NCBI RefSeq assembly: GCF_013410405.1
Contig: NZ_JACCFK010000001.1
Coordinates: 4,836,001-4,900,000 of the forward strand
DNA length: 64,000 nt
Source of the DNA: Amycolatopsis endophytica
GTDB taxonomy: Bacteria > Actinomycetota > Actinomycetes > Mycobacteriales > Pseudonocardiaceae
Reading direction: 5' to 3'
The notes under the pieces were generated by a model, which saw only the letters and a list, made by a program, of their open reading frames with translations, searched no databases and was not told the DNA's origin. The position numbers were made by a program, and so were the translations under genes. This document shows positions 56,150 to 64,000 of this stretch, piece after piece (position 1 is the first letter of the stretch; the number at the start of each line of letters is the position of its first letter).

Positions 56150-57205
56150 ATGCGCGCGGTGACGGTGCGGCCCGGCAAGGCGGAGTCCCTGGCCGTGTCC
56201 GAAGTGCCGGATCCACGGCCGGGGCCGGGGGAGCTGGCGGTCGACGGGCTGGCACTGGGGATCTGCGGCACGGACCGGGAAATCCTCGCGGGGGACTACG
56301 GGTGGGCGCCGCCCGGCCGGGACCACCTGGTGCTGGGGCACGAGTCGCTGGGACGGATCCGCGAAGCGCCGGAGGACAGCGGATTCCGCCGTGGTGACCT
56401 CGTCGCCGGGGTGGTGCGCCGTCCCGATCCGGTGCCGTGCGGGGCCTGCGCGCACGGCCAGTTCGACATGTGCCGCAACGGCCGCTACACCGAGCGCGGC
56501 ATCAAGGAGGCCGACGGCTACGGCAGCACGTCCTGGACGGTCGAGGCGGACTACGCGGTGCGCCTGGACCCCGGCCTGGAACGGAACGGGGTCCTGATGG
56601 AACCGGCGAGCGTGGTGGCCAAGGCCTGGGACCAGATCGAACGGGTGGGCCGCCGCGCCTGGTTCGAACCGGAAACCGTGCTGGTCACCGGTGCCGGCCC
56701 GATCGGGTTGCTGGCCGCGCTGCTCGGCCGCCAGCGCGGGCTCGACGTGCACGTGCTGGACCGGGTGACGGGCGGGCCCAAACCGCGGCTGGTCGCCGAC
56801 CTCGGTGCCACCTACCACCACGGGGGACTGGACGAGCTCGGCCGGGAGCTGCGGCCCGACATCGTGGTCGAGGCGACCGGGGCGCCACCCGTGGTGCTGG
56901 GGGCGATGACCGTCACCGGCCCGTACGGCCTCGTCTGCCTGACCGGCGTCTCCTCGCCGGGCCGCCGGCTACCGGTCGACGCGGGCGGTCTCAACCGGGA
57001 GGTCGTCCTGGAAAACGACGCCCTGATCGGCTCGGTGAACGCCAACCTCGGCCACTTCCGGCTGGCGGCGGACGCACTGGCGAAGGCCGACCCGGAGTGG
57101 TTGTCCCGGCTGATCTCGCGCCGCGTGCCGCTGGAACGGGCGGAGGAGGCGTTCCAGCCCCGCGACGACGACGTCAAGGTCGTGCTCGACCTCACCGCGG
57201 TGTGA
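56150..57205 (+). CDS. Zinc-dependent glucose/alcohol dehydrogenase
   Basis: A 351-residue MDR-family enzyme of the glucose 1-dehydrogenase type. Catalytic zinc ligands include the Cys in GICGTDRE and GHESLGRI; the structural-zinc loop VPCGACAHGQFDMC is partly conserved. The NAD(P) motif is VLVTGAGPIGLLAALLG. It would oxidise glucose or a polyol. GGAAGGAG precedes the ATG. It is divergent from the GH15 gene, which could supply free glucose from trehalose (inference). Confidence 0.9.
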   Translation: MRAVTVRPGKAESLAVSEVPDPRPGPGELAVDGLALGICGTDREILAGDYGWAPPGRDHLVLGHESLGRIREAPEDSGFRRGDLVAGVVRRPDPVPCGACAHGQFDMCRNGRYTERGIKEADGYGSTSWTVEADYAVRLDPGLERNGVLMEPASVVAKAWDQIERVGRRAWFEPETVLVTGAGPIGLLAALLGRQRGLDVHVLDRVTGGPKPRLVADLGATYHHGGLDELGRELRPDIVVEATGAPPVVLGAMTVTGPYGLVCLTGVSSPGRRLPVDAGGLNREVVLENDALIGSVNANLGHFRLAADALAKADPEWLSRLISRRVPLERAEEAFQPRDDDVKVVLDLTAV

Positions 57206-57214
57206 GCGCCAGGG

Positions 57215-58060
57215 TCACCGGGCCTCCTTGGTGCGTTCCCCGGCCACGTCGCGTGTCGCGGCTTCCGGCTGCCCGCACCAGGCCGCGGTGGCCCGCTCCC
57301 GCCCGGACAGCCGGGTGCCCAGCAGTGACAGCAGCATCGCGACCGGGCGTACCAGGAGGATCGCCAGCACCGCGAGGACCCAGCCGCCCGCGGAGAGGTG
57401 GCCGAGCCGGTCGGGCGTGATCAGCGCGCCGAACACCAGCAGCGCGGCGAACTTGGTGATCTCGGACAGCAGGTCGCCGAAGGGCTCGAAGCGTTGCGCC
57501 GCCGACCGGTTCCAGCACGATCGTGCCCAGGTGGGACTGCTCGTGCGAGGCGAGGGCGAGGAAGATCAGGACGAACGGCAGGGCCAGCCCGTCGTTGAGC
57601 CCGGATTCCACTTGAGCAGGCGCCGCAACCGCAGGGGCACGTCGGACCGGCCCACGATCGCCGAGGCGAAGACCGGATCGGTGGGGGAGAGGATCGCGCC
57701 GAGCAGGAACGCGGTCGGCCAGTCCAGGCCGGCGAGGAAGTGGGCGGGCAGCGCGATGCCGACCATGGTCAGGGGCATCGCCGGACCCAGCGCCCGGCCG
57801 GAGGGCCGCCAGGACTCGCGCAGGGCCCGCAGGTTCGCGCGCTGGCCGTCGGTGAACAGCACGGTGAACAACGCGAGGTCGGCGAGCACGGACACCAGCG
57901 GGTCCGTGGGGCCGGTGCTGATCAGCCCGAACCCGCCGTCGCCGATCAGCGCGCCCGCGACGAGGAACATCAGCGCGGTCGACAGGATCGTGCGCGCGGC
58001 CAGCCCGGACAGCGAGACGCTGATCAGCAGGACGATCCCGAAAGCCAGGACGAGCGCCAC
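57215..58060 (-). pseudogene. Cation:proton antiporter, frameshifted and shortened
   Basis: The GTG start behind GGAAGGAAC and the first ~150 residues (LVLAFGIVLLISVSLSGLAAR, FLLGAILSPTDPVFASAIVGRSDVPLRLRRLL) are those of a CPA1-type antiporter. The frame breaks near 57605; VESGLNDGLALPFVLIFLALASHE follows in a second frame. Near 57480 a third frame takes over and ends GALITPDRLGHLSAGG and VLAVLAILLVRPVAM. Several membrane helices are missing. It cannot make a working antiporter. Confidence 0.85.
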
Positions 58061-58123
58061 GGCCGTTCCTTCCGGTCGGTTCCCGCAGGGCTACTCCGTG
58101 GGCGGGTGCCGTAACTGGCGCGA

Positions 58124-58786
58124 TCACGGTGAGCCCGTCCCGGCCCGGCTCGCGGACCTGGCGTCGCCCAGCCAGCGCACCACCTCGCGCACCGCCTCCC
58201 GGCTGCCCCGCAGCCGGATGGCGTGCTCGCCCAGCAGATTACGCCAGCCGCGGTGACCGAGCCACAGGTCGGACAGCGCGCGCAACGTGCAGTCGATGCG
58301 CACCCGCGCCGGGAGCGCGGGCGGATCGCGGTGCAGGGAGCAGCCGTCACGTCCGGCCGACACCCACCAGTGCGCCGGTGGCGGGACCTCGACGAACTTG
58401 AGGTGGATCGTGGCGGGACGGGCCATCGGGCCCGCCGCCCGGCAGATGTCCAGGAGCAGCGGCTCCGGGTGCCGCGGCGCGCCGGGCGGCGGCAGCCAGC
58501 GCCTGCCCCAGTCCCCGAGGTGCGCGATGACGCCGCTGAGGTCCCGGCCGGACTCCGAAAGCCGGTAGATCCCACGCTCACCGCCCCGCGCGAGGATTCC
58601 CGCGCGCTCCAGGTGGCGCAGGCGGGTCCGCAGCAGCGGCCGGGAAATCCCGGCCAGGCCACGAACCAGCCCGTCCACTGTGGCCGGTCCGTGCAACAGC
58701 TCGCGGACGATCAGCGGCACCCACGGCAGTGCGAGCACCTCGGAGGCCCTGGCGACGGGACAGTGCTGCCCGTAGCGGGTCGTCAC
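58124..58786 (-). CDS. HxlR-family regulator with C-terminal SCP2-like domain
   Basis: A 220-residue regulator. The N-terminal HxlR winged helix begins with the conserved Cys (QHCPVARASEVL), then LPWVPLIVRELLHGPATVDGLVRGLAGISRPLLRTRLRHLERAGIL. The C-terminal half resembles a sterol-carrier-like sensor domain (IHLKFVEVPPPAHWWV). GTG start, two bases after the neighbouring small gene, so they are co-transcribed. The target is unknown; the decayed antiporter lies just downstream. Confidence 0.86.
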   Translation of the reverse strand: MTTRYGQHCPVARASEVLALPWVPLIVRELLHGPATVDGLVRGLAGISRPLLRTRLRHLERAGILARGGERGIYRLSESGRDLSGVIAHLGDWGRRWLPPPGAPRHPEPLLLDICRAAGPMARPATIHLKFVEVPPPAHWWVSAGRDGCSLHRDPPALPARVRIDCTLRALSDLWLGHRGWRNLLGEHAIRLRGSREAVREVVRWLGDARSASRAGTGSP

Positions 58787-58788
58787 GA

Positions 58789-59001
58789 TCAGTCGTGCGC
58801 GGCCACCAGCCGGCGAAGCCGGTGGCGGGCCAGGCTGTGCAGCATCTCGGTCACCGCTTCGGACACGACGCGGCCGTCGAGGTCACGCAGCGCGGCGCGG
58901 ACCACACGGTCGATTTCGCTCGTGGCAACCGCATCGCCGAACTCGCCTGCCAGGCTCGCGCTGACGGAGGTGACCAGATCGTCGTGCCGGTGGCTGAGCA
59001 T
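58789..59001 (-). CDS. Small three-helix-bundle (DUF3562-like) protein
   Basis: A 70-residue all-helical protein (LVTSVSASLAGEFGDAVATS, then RVVRAALRDLDGRVVSEAV and LARHRLRRL), resembling the three-helix-bundle dimerization domain found alone or with arsenate-reductase-like genes. A strong GAGGAGGGAC site sits directly before the ATG at 59001, which fixes the start over the earlier one at 59031. It probably forms one unit with the HxlR gene. Function unknown. Confidence 0.8.
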   Translation of the reverse strand: MLSHRHDDLVTSVSASLAGEFGDAVATSEIDRVVRAALRDLDGRVVSEAVTEMLHSLARHRLRRLVAAHD

Positions 59002-59098
59002 GTCCCTCCTCGAAGTGTTCGGTGACGTCACATCCTCGCACCGTCACGCGGCCCGGCAGCTGACGATCTCCTGACAATGAGGATCTTTCGCGTTTTGT

Positions 59099-59130
59099 GT
59101 GTGGGCGGCGGGATTCCCGGCCGTCCACAC
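59099..59130 (-). terminator. Terminator hairpin after the two-component operon
   Basis: GTGTGGGCGGC and GCCGTCCACAC pair (one G-T) around a GGG-ATT-CCC inner stem, seven bases after the lipoprotein stop. No T run. Confidence 0.65.
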
Positions 59131-59136
59131 GCGCCG

Positions 59137-59352
59137 TCAGGACGACAGCGTCGTCGTGGCGGGCGCCGGAGCCGGCGGAACGGCCGTCGTCGTCGCCGAG
59201 GACTGGTCGGGCCGCTGCGTCAGCCGGGGCGTGGTCGGGGCCGTGGGGGAGGTGGTCGTCAGGGGTTCCGGCTCCTCCTGCGCGGTCACCCCGCACGCGG
59301 TGAGAACCACGGCGGCCAGCGCGGCCGCGGCCAGTGACCTCCAGCGAGTCAT
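59137..59352 (-). CDS. Short Thr/Pro-rich lipoprotein
   Basis: A 71-residue protein: signal peptide with a lipobox (VVLTACG, Cys at about 20), then a Thr/Pro/Ala-rich tail without a folded domain. It would be a small membrane-anchored extracellular peptide. Its ATG overlaps the histidine kinase stop (ATGA), so it is the third gene of the two-component operon and may be part of signal perception or simply a target. Confidence 0.75.
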   Translation of the reverse strand: MTRWRSLAAAALAAVVLTACGVTAQEEPEPLTTTSPTAPTTPRLTQRPDQSSATTTAVPPAPAPATTTLSS

Positions 59353-60725
59353 GGCATGACCTCCGGGAGTTCGACGACGAACCGGGCGCCACCGCCGGGC
59401 CGGTCCTCCGCCCGGACCCGGCCGCCCAGCCTGCGCACGTGCTCGGCGACGATGGCCAGCCCGAGCCCGCTGCCGGTGTCCCCGCCGCGCTGCCCGGCCC
59501 GGTCGCCGCGGGTGAAGCGTTCGAAGATCTGGTCCCGCAGGTGCTCCGGGACACCGGGTCCCGCGTCGTCGACCTCCAGCCGGACCCGGCCGCCGCCGCT
59601 GCGGACGCCCACCCGCACCGGGCCGCCGGCGTAGCGGTCGGCGTTGTCGAGCAGGTTGCCCACGACGCGGTCCAGGCGCCGCCGGTCCGCGCGGACCAGG
59701 GCCGGCGTCTCGCTCCCGTCGAGCGGCGGGACGGGCCGGCCGCGGTGCGCGGCGACGTTGGTGACCAGCGCGGTGAGGTCGAGGACCTCCCACGCCTCGT
59801 CGTCGCCGTGCCGGTCGGCGCGGGAGATCTCGAGCAGGTCGGTGACCATGTGCCGGAACCGGTGCACCTCCAGCACCAGCAGGTCGAGCGCGCGCCGGGC
59901 GGGATCGGGCAGGTCCCGGCGGCGCCGCTGCAGCACCTCCGCGGCGCTGGTCATGGTGGTCAGCGGGGAACGCAGTTCGTGGCTGACGTCCCCGGCGAAG
60001 CGGGCGTCGCGCTGGACCCGGTGTTCGAGCGCCTCGGTGGTGGCGTTGAACGTGCGCGCGAGCGGCGCGAGGTCGGCGTCGGCCTGGTCCGGCAGCCGCG
60101 CGGTGAGGTCACCGGCCGCGACGCGGGAGGCGGCGGCGGTCAGCGCCGTCAGCGGACGCAGCGCGCGACGGCTGGTCCACAGGCCGAGCGCGCCGCCGAG
60201 CACACCGCAGGCCAGCGTGCCGCCCCCGAGGAGGCTGCTGAGGAAGCGGAAGGTGCGGTCCAGTTCGGTCAGCGGGAACAGTTCGATGTAGGCGCCGCCT
60301 TCGCTGGGCACCGGCAGGGCGATGGCGAGCGCGGGGTAGTCGTGCACCCGGACCCGCTGCCGCACCGCGTGCCCCGACCGGGCGGCGGAGACGAACGCCG
60401 GGGGCAGCGCGGCGAGGTCGACCGGCCGCCCGCTGGTCAGCTGCGTGCCGGGCCGCACGAGGATGATGCTGGAGTTCGGCCCGGTCGCCAGCCCGGTGAG
60501 CAGTTCGTCCAGTCCGGTGGAGCGGGTGCGGATGGCTTCGTCGACCAGCCTGCCGTTGACCTCGGCCTGCTGGGTCGCGCTCTGGCTGCGCTGGTCCAGC
60601 ATGTAGCCGCTGGCCAGGTTCCAGGTCGCCAGCGCGAACATGCCCGCGACGAGCAGCGAACCGAGCCCGAACGCGATCGCCACCCGCCAGCGCAGCGACA
60701 GCACGTGCCGCCAGGGCCGTCTCAC
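59349..60725 (-). CDS. Sensor histidine kinase
   Basis: A 458-residue kinase. Two membrane helices (about 14-35 and 165-184) enclose a ~130-residue extracellular domain; a HAMP domain follows (188-240). The phospho-acceptor is His249 in FAGDVSHELRSPLTTM. The ATPase has DRVVGNLLDNADRY (N box), DDAGPGVP (G1), FTRGDR and GSGLGLAIV (G2). The GTG start overlaps the response regulator stop. Partner regulator is the gene upstream. The stimulus is unknown. Confidence 0.95.
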   Translation of the reverse strand: MRRPWRHVLSLRWRVAIAFGLGSLLVAGMFALATWNLASGYMLDQRSQSATQQAEVNGRLVDEAIRTRSTGLDELLTGLATGPNSSIILVRPGTQLTSGRPVDLAALPPAFVSAARSGHAVRQRVRVHDYPALAIALPVPSEGGAYIELFPLTELDRTFRFLSSLLGGGTLACGVLGGALGLWTSRRALRPLTALTAAASRVAAGDLTARLPDQADADLAPLARTFNATTEALEHRVQRDARFAGDVSHELRSPLTTMTSAAEVLQRRRRDLPDPARRALDLLVLEVHRFRHMVTDLLEISRADRHGDDEAWEVLDLTALVTNVAAHRGRPVPPLDGSETPALVRADRRRLDRVVGNLLDNADRYAGGPVRVGVRSGGGRVRLEVDDAGPGVPEHLRDQIFERFTRGDRAGQRGGDTGSGLGLAIVAEHVRRLGGRVRAEDRPGGGARFVVELPEVMP

Positions 60726-61402
60726 GGCCCTGGCTCGATCTTGTAGCCCATGCCCCGCACCGTCACGATCCGGCGCGGCTGGTCGGGATCGGTTTCGACC
60801 TTGCGCCGCAGACGGCGGACGTGCACGTCGAGCAGCCGCGTGTCGCCGAAGTAGTCGTAGCCCCACACCCGGCTCAGCAGCTGTTCCCTGGTCACGACCG
60901 TGCCGGGGGCCGCGGCCAGCTCGGCGAGCAGGCCGAACTCGGTGCGGGTGAGGTGGAGCTGCGTCCCGTCGCGGAACACGGTCGCCGCGTCGAGCCGCAC
61001 CTCCAGATCACCGGCGTGCAGGACCGCCGGGCGCCCGGGCGAGCGGCGGCGCAGCAGGGCGCGCATCCGGGCGGCCAGCTCGCCCGCGACCAGCGGCTTG
61101 GTCACGTAGTCGTCGGCGCCGGCCTCCAGCCCGGCGATGACGTCCCGGCTGTCGGACCGTGCGGTCACGATGATGATCGGCAGGTCCCCGTCGGCGCGCA
61201 GCCTGCGGCACACCGTGATGCCGTCCATCCCCGGCAGCATCAGGTCGAGCAGAACGAGGTCGACCCGCTCCGCCTCCACCGCGTCGAGCGCCGTTTCCCC
61301 GTCGGGCACGTGCAGCACGCCGAAGCCCTCGTCATCCAGCGCGAGGCTCAGGGCCTGTGCGATGCGGTGGTCGTCTTCCACCAGGAGGACCTGCGTCGGC
61401 AT
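60722..61402 (-). CDS. OmpR-family response regulator
   Basis: A 226-residue regulator. The receiver holds the acidic pair Glu9/Asp10-Asp11, the phosphorylation site Asp53 (LLDLMLPGMDG) and Lys102 (VTKPL). The C-terminal winged helix has LTRTEFGLLAELAAAPGTVVTREQLLSRVWGYD and RLLDVHVRRLRRKVE. It likely activates its own operon with the kinase and lipoprotein. ATG at 61411 with GGTGG upstream is an alternative start giving three more residues. Confidence 0.95.
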   Translation of the reverse strand: MPTQVLLVEDDHRIAQALSLALDDEGFGVLHVPDGETALDAVEAERVDLVLLDLMLPGMDGITVCRRLRADGDLPIIIVTARSDSRDVIAGLEAGADDYVTKPLVAGELAARMRALLRRRSPGRPAVLHAGDLEVRLDAATVFRDGTQLHLTRTEFGLLAELAAAPGTVVTREQLLSRVWGYDYFGDTRLLDVHVRRLRRKVETDPDQPRRIVTVRGMGYKIEPGP

Positions 61403-61525
61403 GCCTGCCATTGTTACCACCGCCGGAACGGGGCCGGCCCGTGCGTGGCGAGCGCGGCGGCGAAGCGGGGGAATCGTCAGGAACTTGTCAGGTGACCGGA
61501 GTTGCGCCGTGGGCAGAGTTGAGGG

Positions 61526-61942
61526 GTGACGCGTCCACCCGGGGCCGGGCCGTTCGTGGCCGATCTCGCCGGAGGAAGGCCGGAGGGCACGCACGTGCTC
61601 CGGCGGTGGGCGGCCGACCGGCTCGGCGGGCTCGGTGAGGACCACCTGCGCGCGGTGCAGCTGGTGCTCACCGAACTGGTGGTCAACGCGCACGTGCACG
61701 GCGGCGGTGGGCGCAGCGTTCGCCTGCGACGGCGGGATCCCTGCGTCGTGCGCGTCGAGGTCGAGGACAACGCGGTGTTCCGGTCCGGCACCCGCCAGCG
61801 CGCGGGCGGGCGCGGGCTGCTCCTGGTCAGCGCGGTGGCGCGGAGGTGGGGCATCAGCCCCGCACCGGACGGGGGCAAGCGGGTGTGGGCCGAGGTCGAC
61901 TGCGCGACCTCGCCCGGGCAGCCGTGCGCTTCCCGGGCCTGA
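61526..61942 (+). CDS. Anti-sigma/HATPase regulator (RsbW-like)
   Basis: A 138-residue GHKL ATPase-fold protein. The N box is QLVLTELVVNAHVHGGGG, the G1 region VRVEVEDNAVF (Asp present, the following Gly-x-Gly weak), and GRGLLLVSAVARRWG the G2 region. It resembles the short RsbW-like serine kinases of actinobacteria that bind sigma factors or anti-anti-sigma proteins. No partner STAS gene is adjacent. GTG start behind GAGGG. Divergent from the two-component operon. Confidence 0.85.
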   Translation: MTRPPGAGPFVADLAGGRPEGTHVLRRWAADRLGGLGEDHLRAVQLVLTELVVNAHVHGGGGRSVRLRRRDPCVVRVEVEDNAVFRSGTRQRAGGRGLLLVSAVARRWGISPAPDGGKRVWAEVDCATSPGQPCASRA

Positions 61943-61949
61943 ACTCCGG

Positions 61950-62306
61950 TCAGAACGAGTCCTGCCGCTGGTGCCACACCAGCCACCAGGCGTCGCCGCG
62001 GCGGACGAAGAGGCTGGAGCATGCGGCGTGGTACTCGTCCCGCGCGCCCGCGACCGCCTGGTAGGTGAGGTAAGTGATCCCGTCGGTGATGGGCACGGCC
62101 CGTTCGGCGCGCAGCCGGTGGCGCGGCCAGGTGAGGTTCGGCGCCCAGCGTTCGAGCGCTTCCCGGCGGGTCAGTGGGCCCTCCGGGAGCAGCACCCGTG
62201 CGTTGACCGCCATGATCCGGTCGTAGACGTCCGCGGCGCGGCCGCGCAGGGTGGCCTCCCACGCCTGCTGTTCCAGATCGAGGGGCCCGCCGAGATCGGC
62301 GCTCAC
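61950..62306 (-). CDS. SnoaL/NTF2-like protein
   Basis: A protein of about 118 residues in the NTF2-like (DUF4440/SnoaL) fold: LDLEQQAWEATLRGRAADVYDRI, TRREALERWAPN, then strands ending VRRGDAWWLVWHQRQDSF. Such proteins are small enzymes or binding proteins; the activity cannot be told. The GTG at 62306 gives the usual family length, but it has no clear ribosome site; an ATG at 62414 would add 36 residues of low-complexity sequence. Confidence 0.7.
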   Translation of the reverse strand: MSADLGGPLDLEQQAWEATLRGRAADVYDRIMAVNARVLLPEGPLTRREALERWAPNLTWPRHRLRAERAVPITDGITYLTYQAVAGARDEYHAACSSLFVRRGDAWWLVWHQRQDSF

Positions 62307-62525
62307 GGGACCGGGGCGGGGCACGGGCAAGTCGGTGAACCTCGGGGAGCGGCGCGCGGGAACACCAGGATCGTCGTCCGCGCGGTCCGCGACGGGGAAG
62401 CCGTGCAGCGGCATCGTCAGGTGATCGTCAGGTTGGGGCGGGCTTCCGCCGCGAAGGAGCCGCGTCGGTGGCGCTGGTGCGCGGCGAGGCACCGGAGAGT
62501 CCGGTTCTGCCCCGCTCGACGCCGG

Positions 62526-62785
62526 TCAGCCGCAGGTCACCTCGTCGCGGGGCAGGGTACCCGCCACCAGGAAACTGGTCGTCGTGTTGAGCGCGCACGC
62601 GTTGCCGCCGACCACGTAGGCGCCGTGACCGCTGCCCTCGAGGCTCACCAGCCGCGACCGGTCGCCGACCTTCTCGTCGATCAGCTCGCCGCCGCGGTGC
62701 GGGGTGGCCGGATTGTGCCGGTTCTGCACCACCAGCACGTTCGCCGGTCCCTCGTCCTCGACCGGGACCGGCGGCTCGGCCGGGG
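62526..62785 (-). pseudogene. Alpha/beta hydrolase (TAP-type) C-terminal fragment
   Basis: The last ~85 codons of a Streptomyces TAP-like hydrolase: NVLVVQNRHNPATP with the acid Asp replaced by Asn, GDRSRLVSLEGSGHGAYV with the catalytic His, and NACALNTTTSFLVAGTLP. The N-terminal catalytic part is absent; the sequence breaks off near 62785 against an opposite-strand remnant. Confidence 0.75.
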
Positions 62786-62787
62786 CG

Positions 62788-63096
62788 TCATCGAGGTGGC
62801 CGCCAGCGCGTACGGGCTCAAGCGCGTCCACTTCGTCGCCGAGCGCGGCGGCGAACACGTGCTGCGCCCGCACCACCGTTCGCGGGAAGGACGGCGGGCA
62901 CGGTTCGCCCAGCGCTTCCCCCGCACCAGCGCCGCGGCCGGCGCGGTCGCCCTCGCCATTCTCCTGGCCGCGCTGCCCGTCACCCTCCTGCACGGCATCG
63001 AGACCGTCATCCGGAGCCCGGTGATCGCCGAACAGATCGGCGCGTCCGGCTCCTCGGCTCCGTCGCCCAGCGGCCGAGCCACCGGGCTCCGGCGCG
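62788..63096 (+). pseudogene. Membrane protein fragment of unknown family
   Basis: An open stretch with strong GC third positions reads VIEVAASAYGLKRVHFVAER, then HHRSREGRRARFAQRFPRTS and a membrane helix AGAVALAILLAALPVTLLHG, then IETVIRSPVIAEQIGASG. It has no start and no sensible end: it collapses into low-complexity sequence at the stop of the J-domain gene. It is a real but truncated gene remnant; the family was not recognised. Confidence 0.55.
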
Positions 63097-63351
63097 CTAC
63101 TGGACCCGGGGTGGCCGCCGCCGTCGGCGGTGACGTTGCCGCAGGGCGTCGAACACCCCGGCGAGACCCCGGCGGCGGGACACGAACACGATGCGCTCCC
63201 CGCCCGCCCGCCGGTCGGCGCGGAACCGGGCGAGCTGCGCGACGAACTCGTCGGGATCGCCACCGAAGTCCGGGTGATGCGCGCGGACCAGCCGGCGGTA
63301 GGCCGCCTTGTCCGCGGCCGTCCAGTCCCGGCCGGTACCGTCCTCGTCCAT
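63097..63351 (-). CDS. J-domain (DnaJ-like) small protein
   Basis: An 84-residue protein with a J-domain core: YRRLVRAHHPDFGGDPDEFVAQLARFRADR, where HPD is the Hsp70-stimulating motif. The C-terminus is Arg-rich (QRHRRRRRPPRVQ) and could bind nucleic acid or membrane. It is a minimal J protein without zinc or peptide-binding domain. It presumably works with DnaK; no partner gene is nearby. Confidence 0.82.
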   Translation of the reverse strand: MDEDGTGRDWTAADKAAYRRLVRAHHPDFGGDPDEFVAQLARFRADRRAGGERIVFVSRRRGLAGVFDALRQRHRRRRRPPRVQ

Positions 63352-63509
63352 GCCATCCTCGCGGTTCGGCGCTGCTTTCCCCACATCGTAGAGGTGGGCG
63401 GCCCCGTGACGGGCATCACCGGAATCCGCCCGTGACAACCGATCGGCCCCGCGGGTCCTCACCCGAGAGTGGCGCACACGAGGTGCGCCCGCCGGAGGAG
63501 GGATGCAGG

Positions 63510-63698
63510 ATGTCACTCGGGGACAAGATCGGGACCACGGCCGAGAACCTCACGGGCAAGGCCAAGGAGGCCGCGGGTGCGGCCACCGGGGACGAGCGGC
63601 TGCGCGGTGAGGGCAAGGCCGACCAGGCCAAGGCCGGGATCAAGGAGGCGGTGCGCGACGCCGCCGACACGATCAAGGGTGCCCTGAACAAGGACTGA
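63510..63698 (+). CDS. CsbD-family stress protein
   Basis: A 62-residue, highly charged helical protein: MSLGDKIGTTAENLTGKAKE and then AAGAATGDERLRGEGKADQAK, the CsbD signature. Family members are induced by general stress under sigma-B-like control; their function is unknown. The ribosome site GGAGGAGGG precedes the ATG. Confidence 0.93.
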   Translation: MSLGDKIGTTAENLTGKAKEAAGAATGDERLRGEGKADQAKAGIKEAVRDAADTIKGALNKD

Positions 63699-63811
63699 CC
63701 GGTGGCGGCCGGGCCGGGGATGCCGTCCGGGTGAACACCGTCACCCGGTCCGGCCGTGACGAATCGGGCGCAGCCGTGTCGGTAGGGCATGGGACGAGGA
63801 AGGACGGCGGG

Positions 63812-64000
63812 ATGAGCACGCCCGTACCTGCCGATGCGCCGTCACCGCCGCTGGACGACACGACCCTGGTCGCGCGCGCCCGCGACGGTGACGTGCGCTC
63901 GTACGAGGAGCTGGTGCGCCGCTACCAGGCACCGATGTTCCGGCTCGCGGTGCGGATGCTGAGCAGGCAGGCCGACGCCGAGGACGTGGTGCAGGAGGTG
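63812..64000 (+). CDS. ECF sigma factor, partial at window edge
   Basis: The first 63 residues of an ECF sigma factor: DDTTLVARARDGDVRSYEELVRRYQAPMFRLAVRMLSRQADAEDVVQEV covers region 2, where the core polymerase-binding and -10 recognition begin (DAEDVVQEV). The gene continues past the window. ATG after GGACGGCGGG. No anti-sigma gene is visible on this side. Confidence 0.88.
   Translation, partial: MSTPVPADAPSPPLDDTTLVARARDGDVRSYEELVRRYQAPMFRLAVRMLSRQADAEDVVQEV

Overview
The window is very GC-rich DNA with strong GC bias at third codon positions, many GTG starts and four-base ATGA/GTGA gene overlaps. It carries an IdeR/DmdR-type iron box, a leaderless-looking furA-katG pair, CsbD and J-domain proteins, a class F sortase and many TetR/MarR/GntR/LacI regulators. 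This fits a soil actinobacterium, most likely of the Pseudonocardiaceae (Amycolatopsis-like). That placement is inferred from gene content and style, not from a marker gene. No rRNA, tRNA, CRISPR array or insertion sequence was seen.

Layout. 1-6.4 kb: a VC0807-type membrane protein, a sortase with a probable partner protein, a TetR-SGNH hydrolase pair and small conserved genes. 6.5-7.9 kb: two adjacent sigma-factor genes, both frameshifted. 7.9-11.8 kb: a siderophore/iron ABC transporter operon behind an iron box. 12-19.2 kb: an acyl-CoA ligase and amidohydrolase with a divergent MarR, then E1 alpha, E1 beta, a stand-alone lipoyl protein and an alpha/beta hydrolase. The last four look like an acetoin-dehydrogenase-type complex whose E2 is split into two genes. 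19.3-25.2 kb: an Spd/DUF2637-like membrane protein, pntAB and an amino-acid permease. 25.3-30.5 kb: CoA-transferase, CitE-type lyase, TRAP-type permease, small membrane protein and hydrolase, with a divergent FCD-GntR regulator. 30.5-36.5 kb: a GH13 enzyme with a PNPOx-like gene, a TetR/MFS pair and an adenylate-forming ligase.

36.7-40 kb: a lower-GC single-chain restriction-modification enzyme (type ISP/IIG-like). 40-43.8 kb: a LacI regulator divergent from a diiron desaturase-like oxygenase, a Rieske ferredoxin and a ferredoxin reductase. This set resembles rhizopine MocD-MocE-MocF and has a 27-bp palindromic operator in front. 44.4-47.2 kb: furA-katG. 48.2-52.5 kb: a three-subunit molybdenum hydroxylase (PaoABC-like) with a divergent TetR and two matched operator half-palindrome pairs. 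52.9-57.2 kb: MFS exporter, GH15 enzyme and zinc alcohol/glucose dehydrogenase. 57-64 kb: a decayed cation/proton antiporter, a two-component system with a lipoprotein, stress-type small genes and the start of an ECF sigma factor at the right edge.

A striking feature is the number of decayed genes between intact ones: two sigma factors, GerW-like, FAD monooxygenase, PLP lyase, a TetR tail, an antiporter, and two remnants fused back to back at 62.8 kb. The best candidates for under-described biology are the Moc-like oxygenase cassette, the split-E2 dehydrogenase and the solitary restriction-modification protein.
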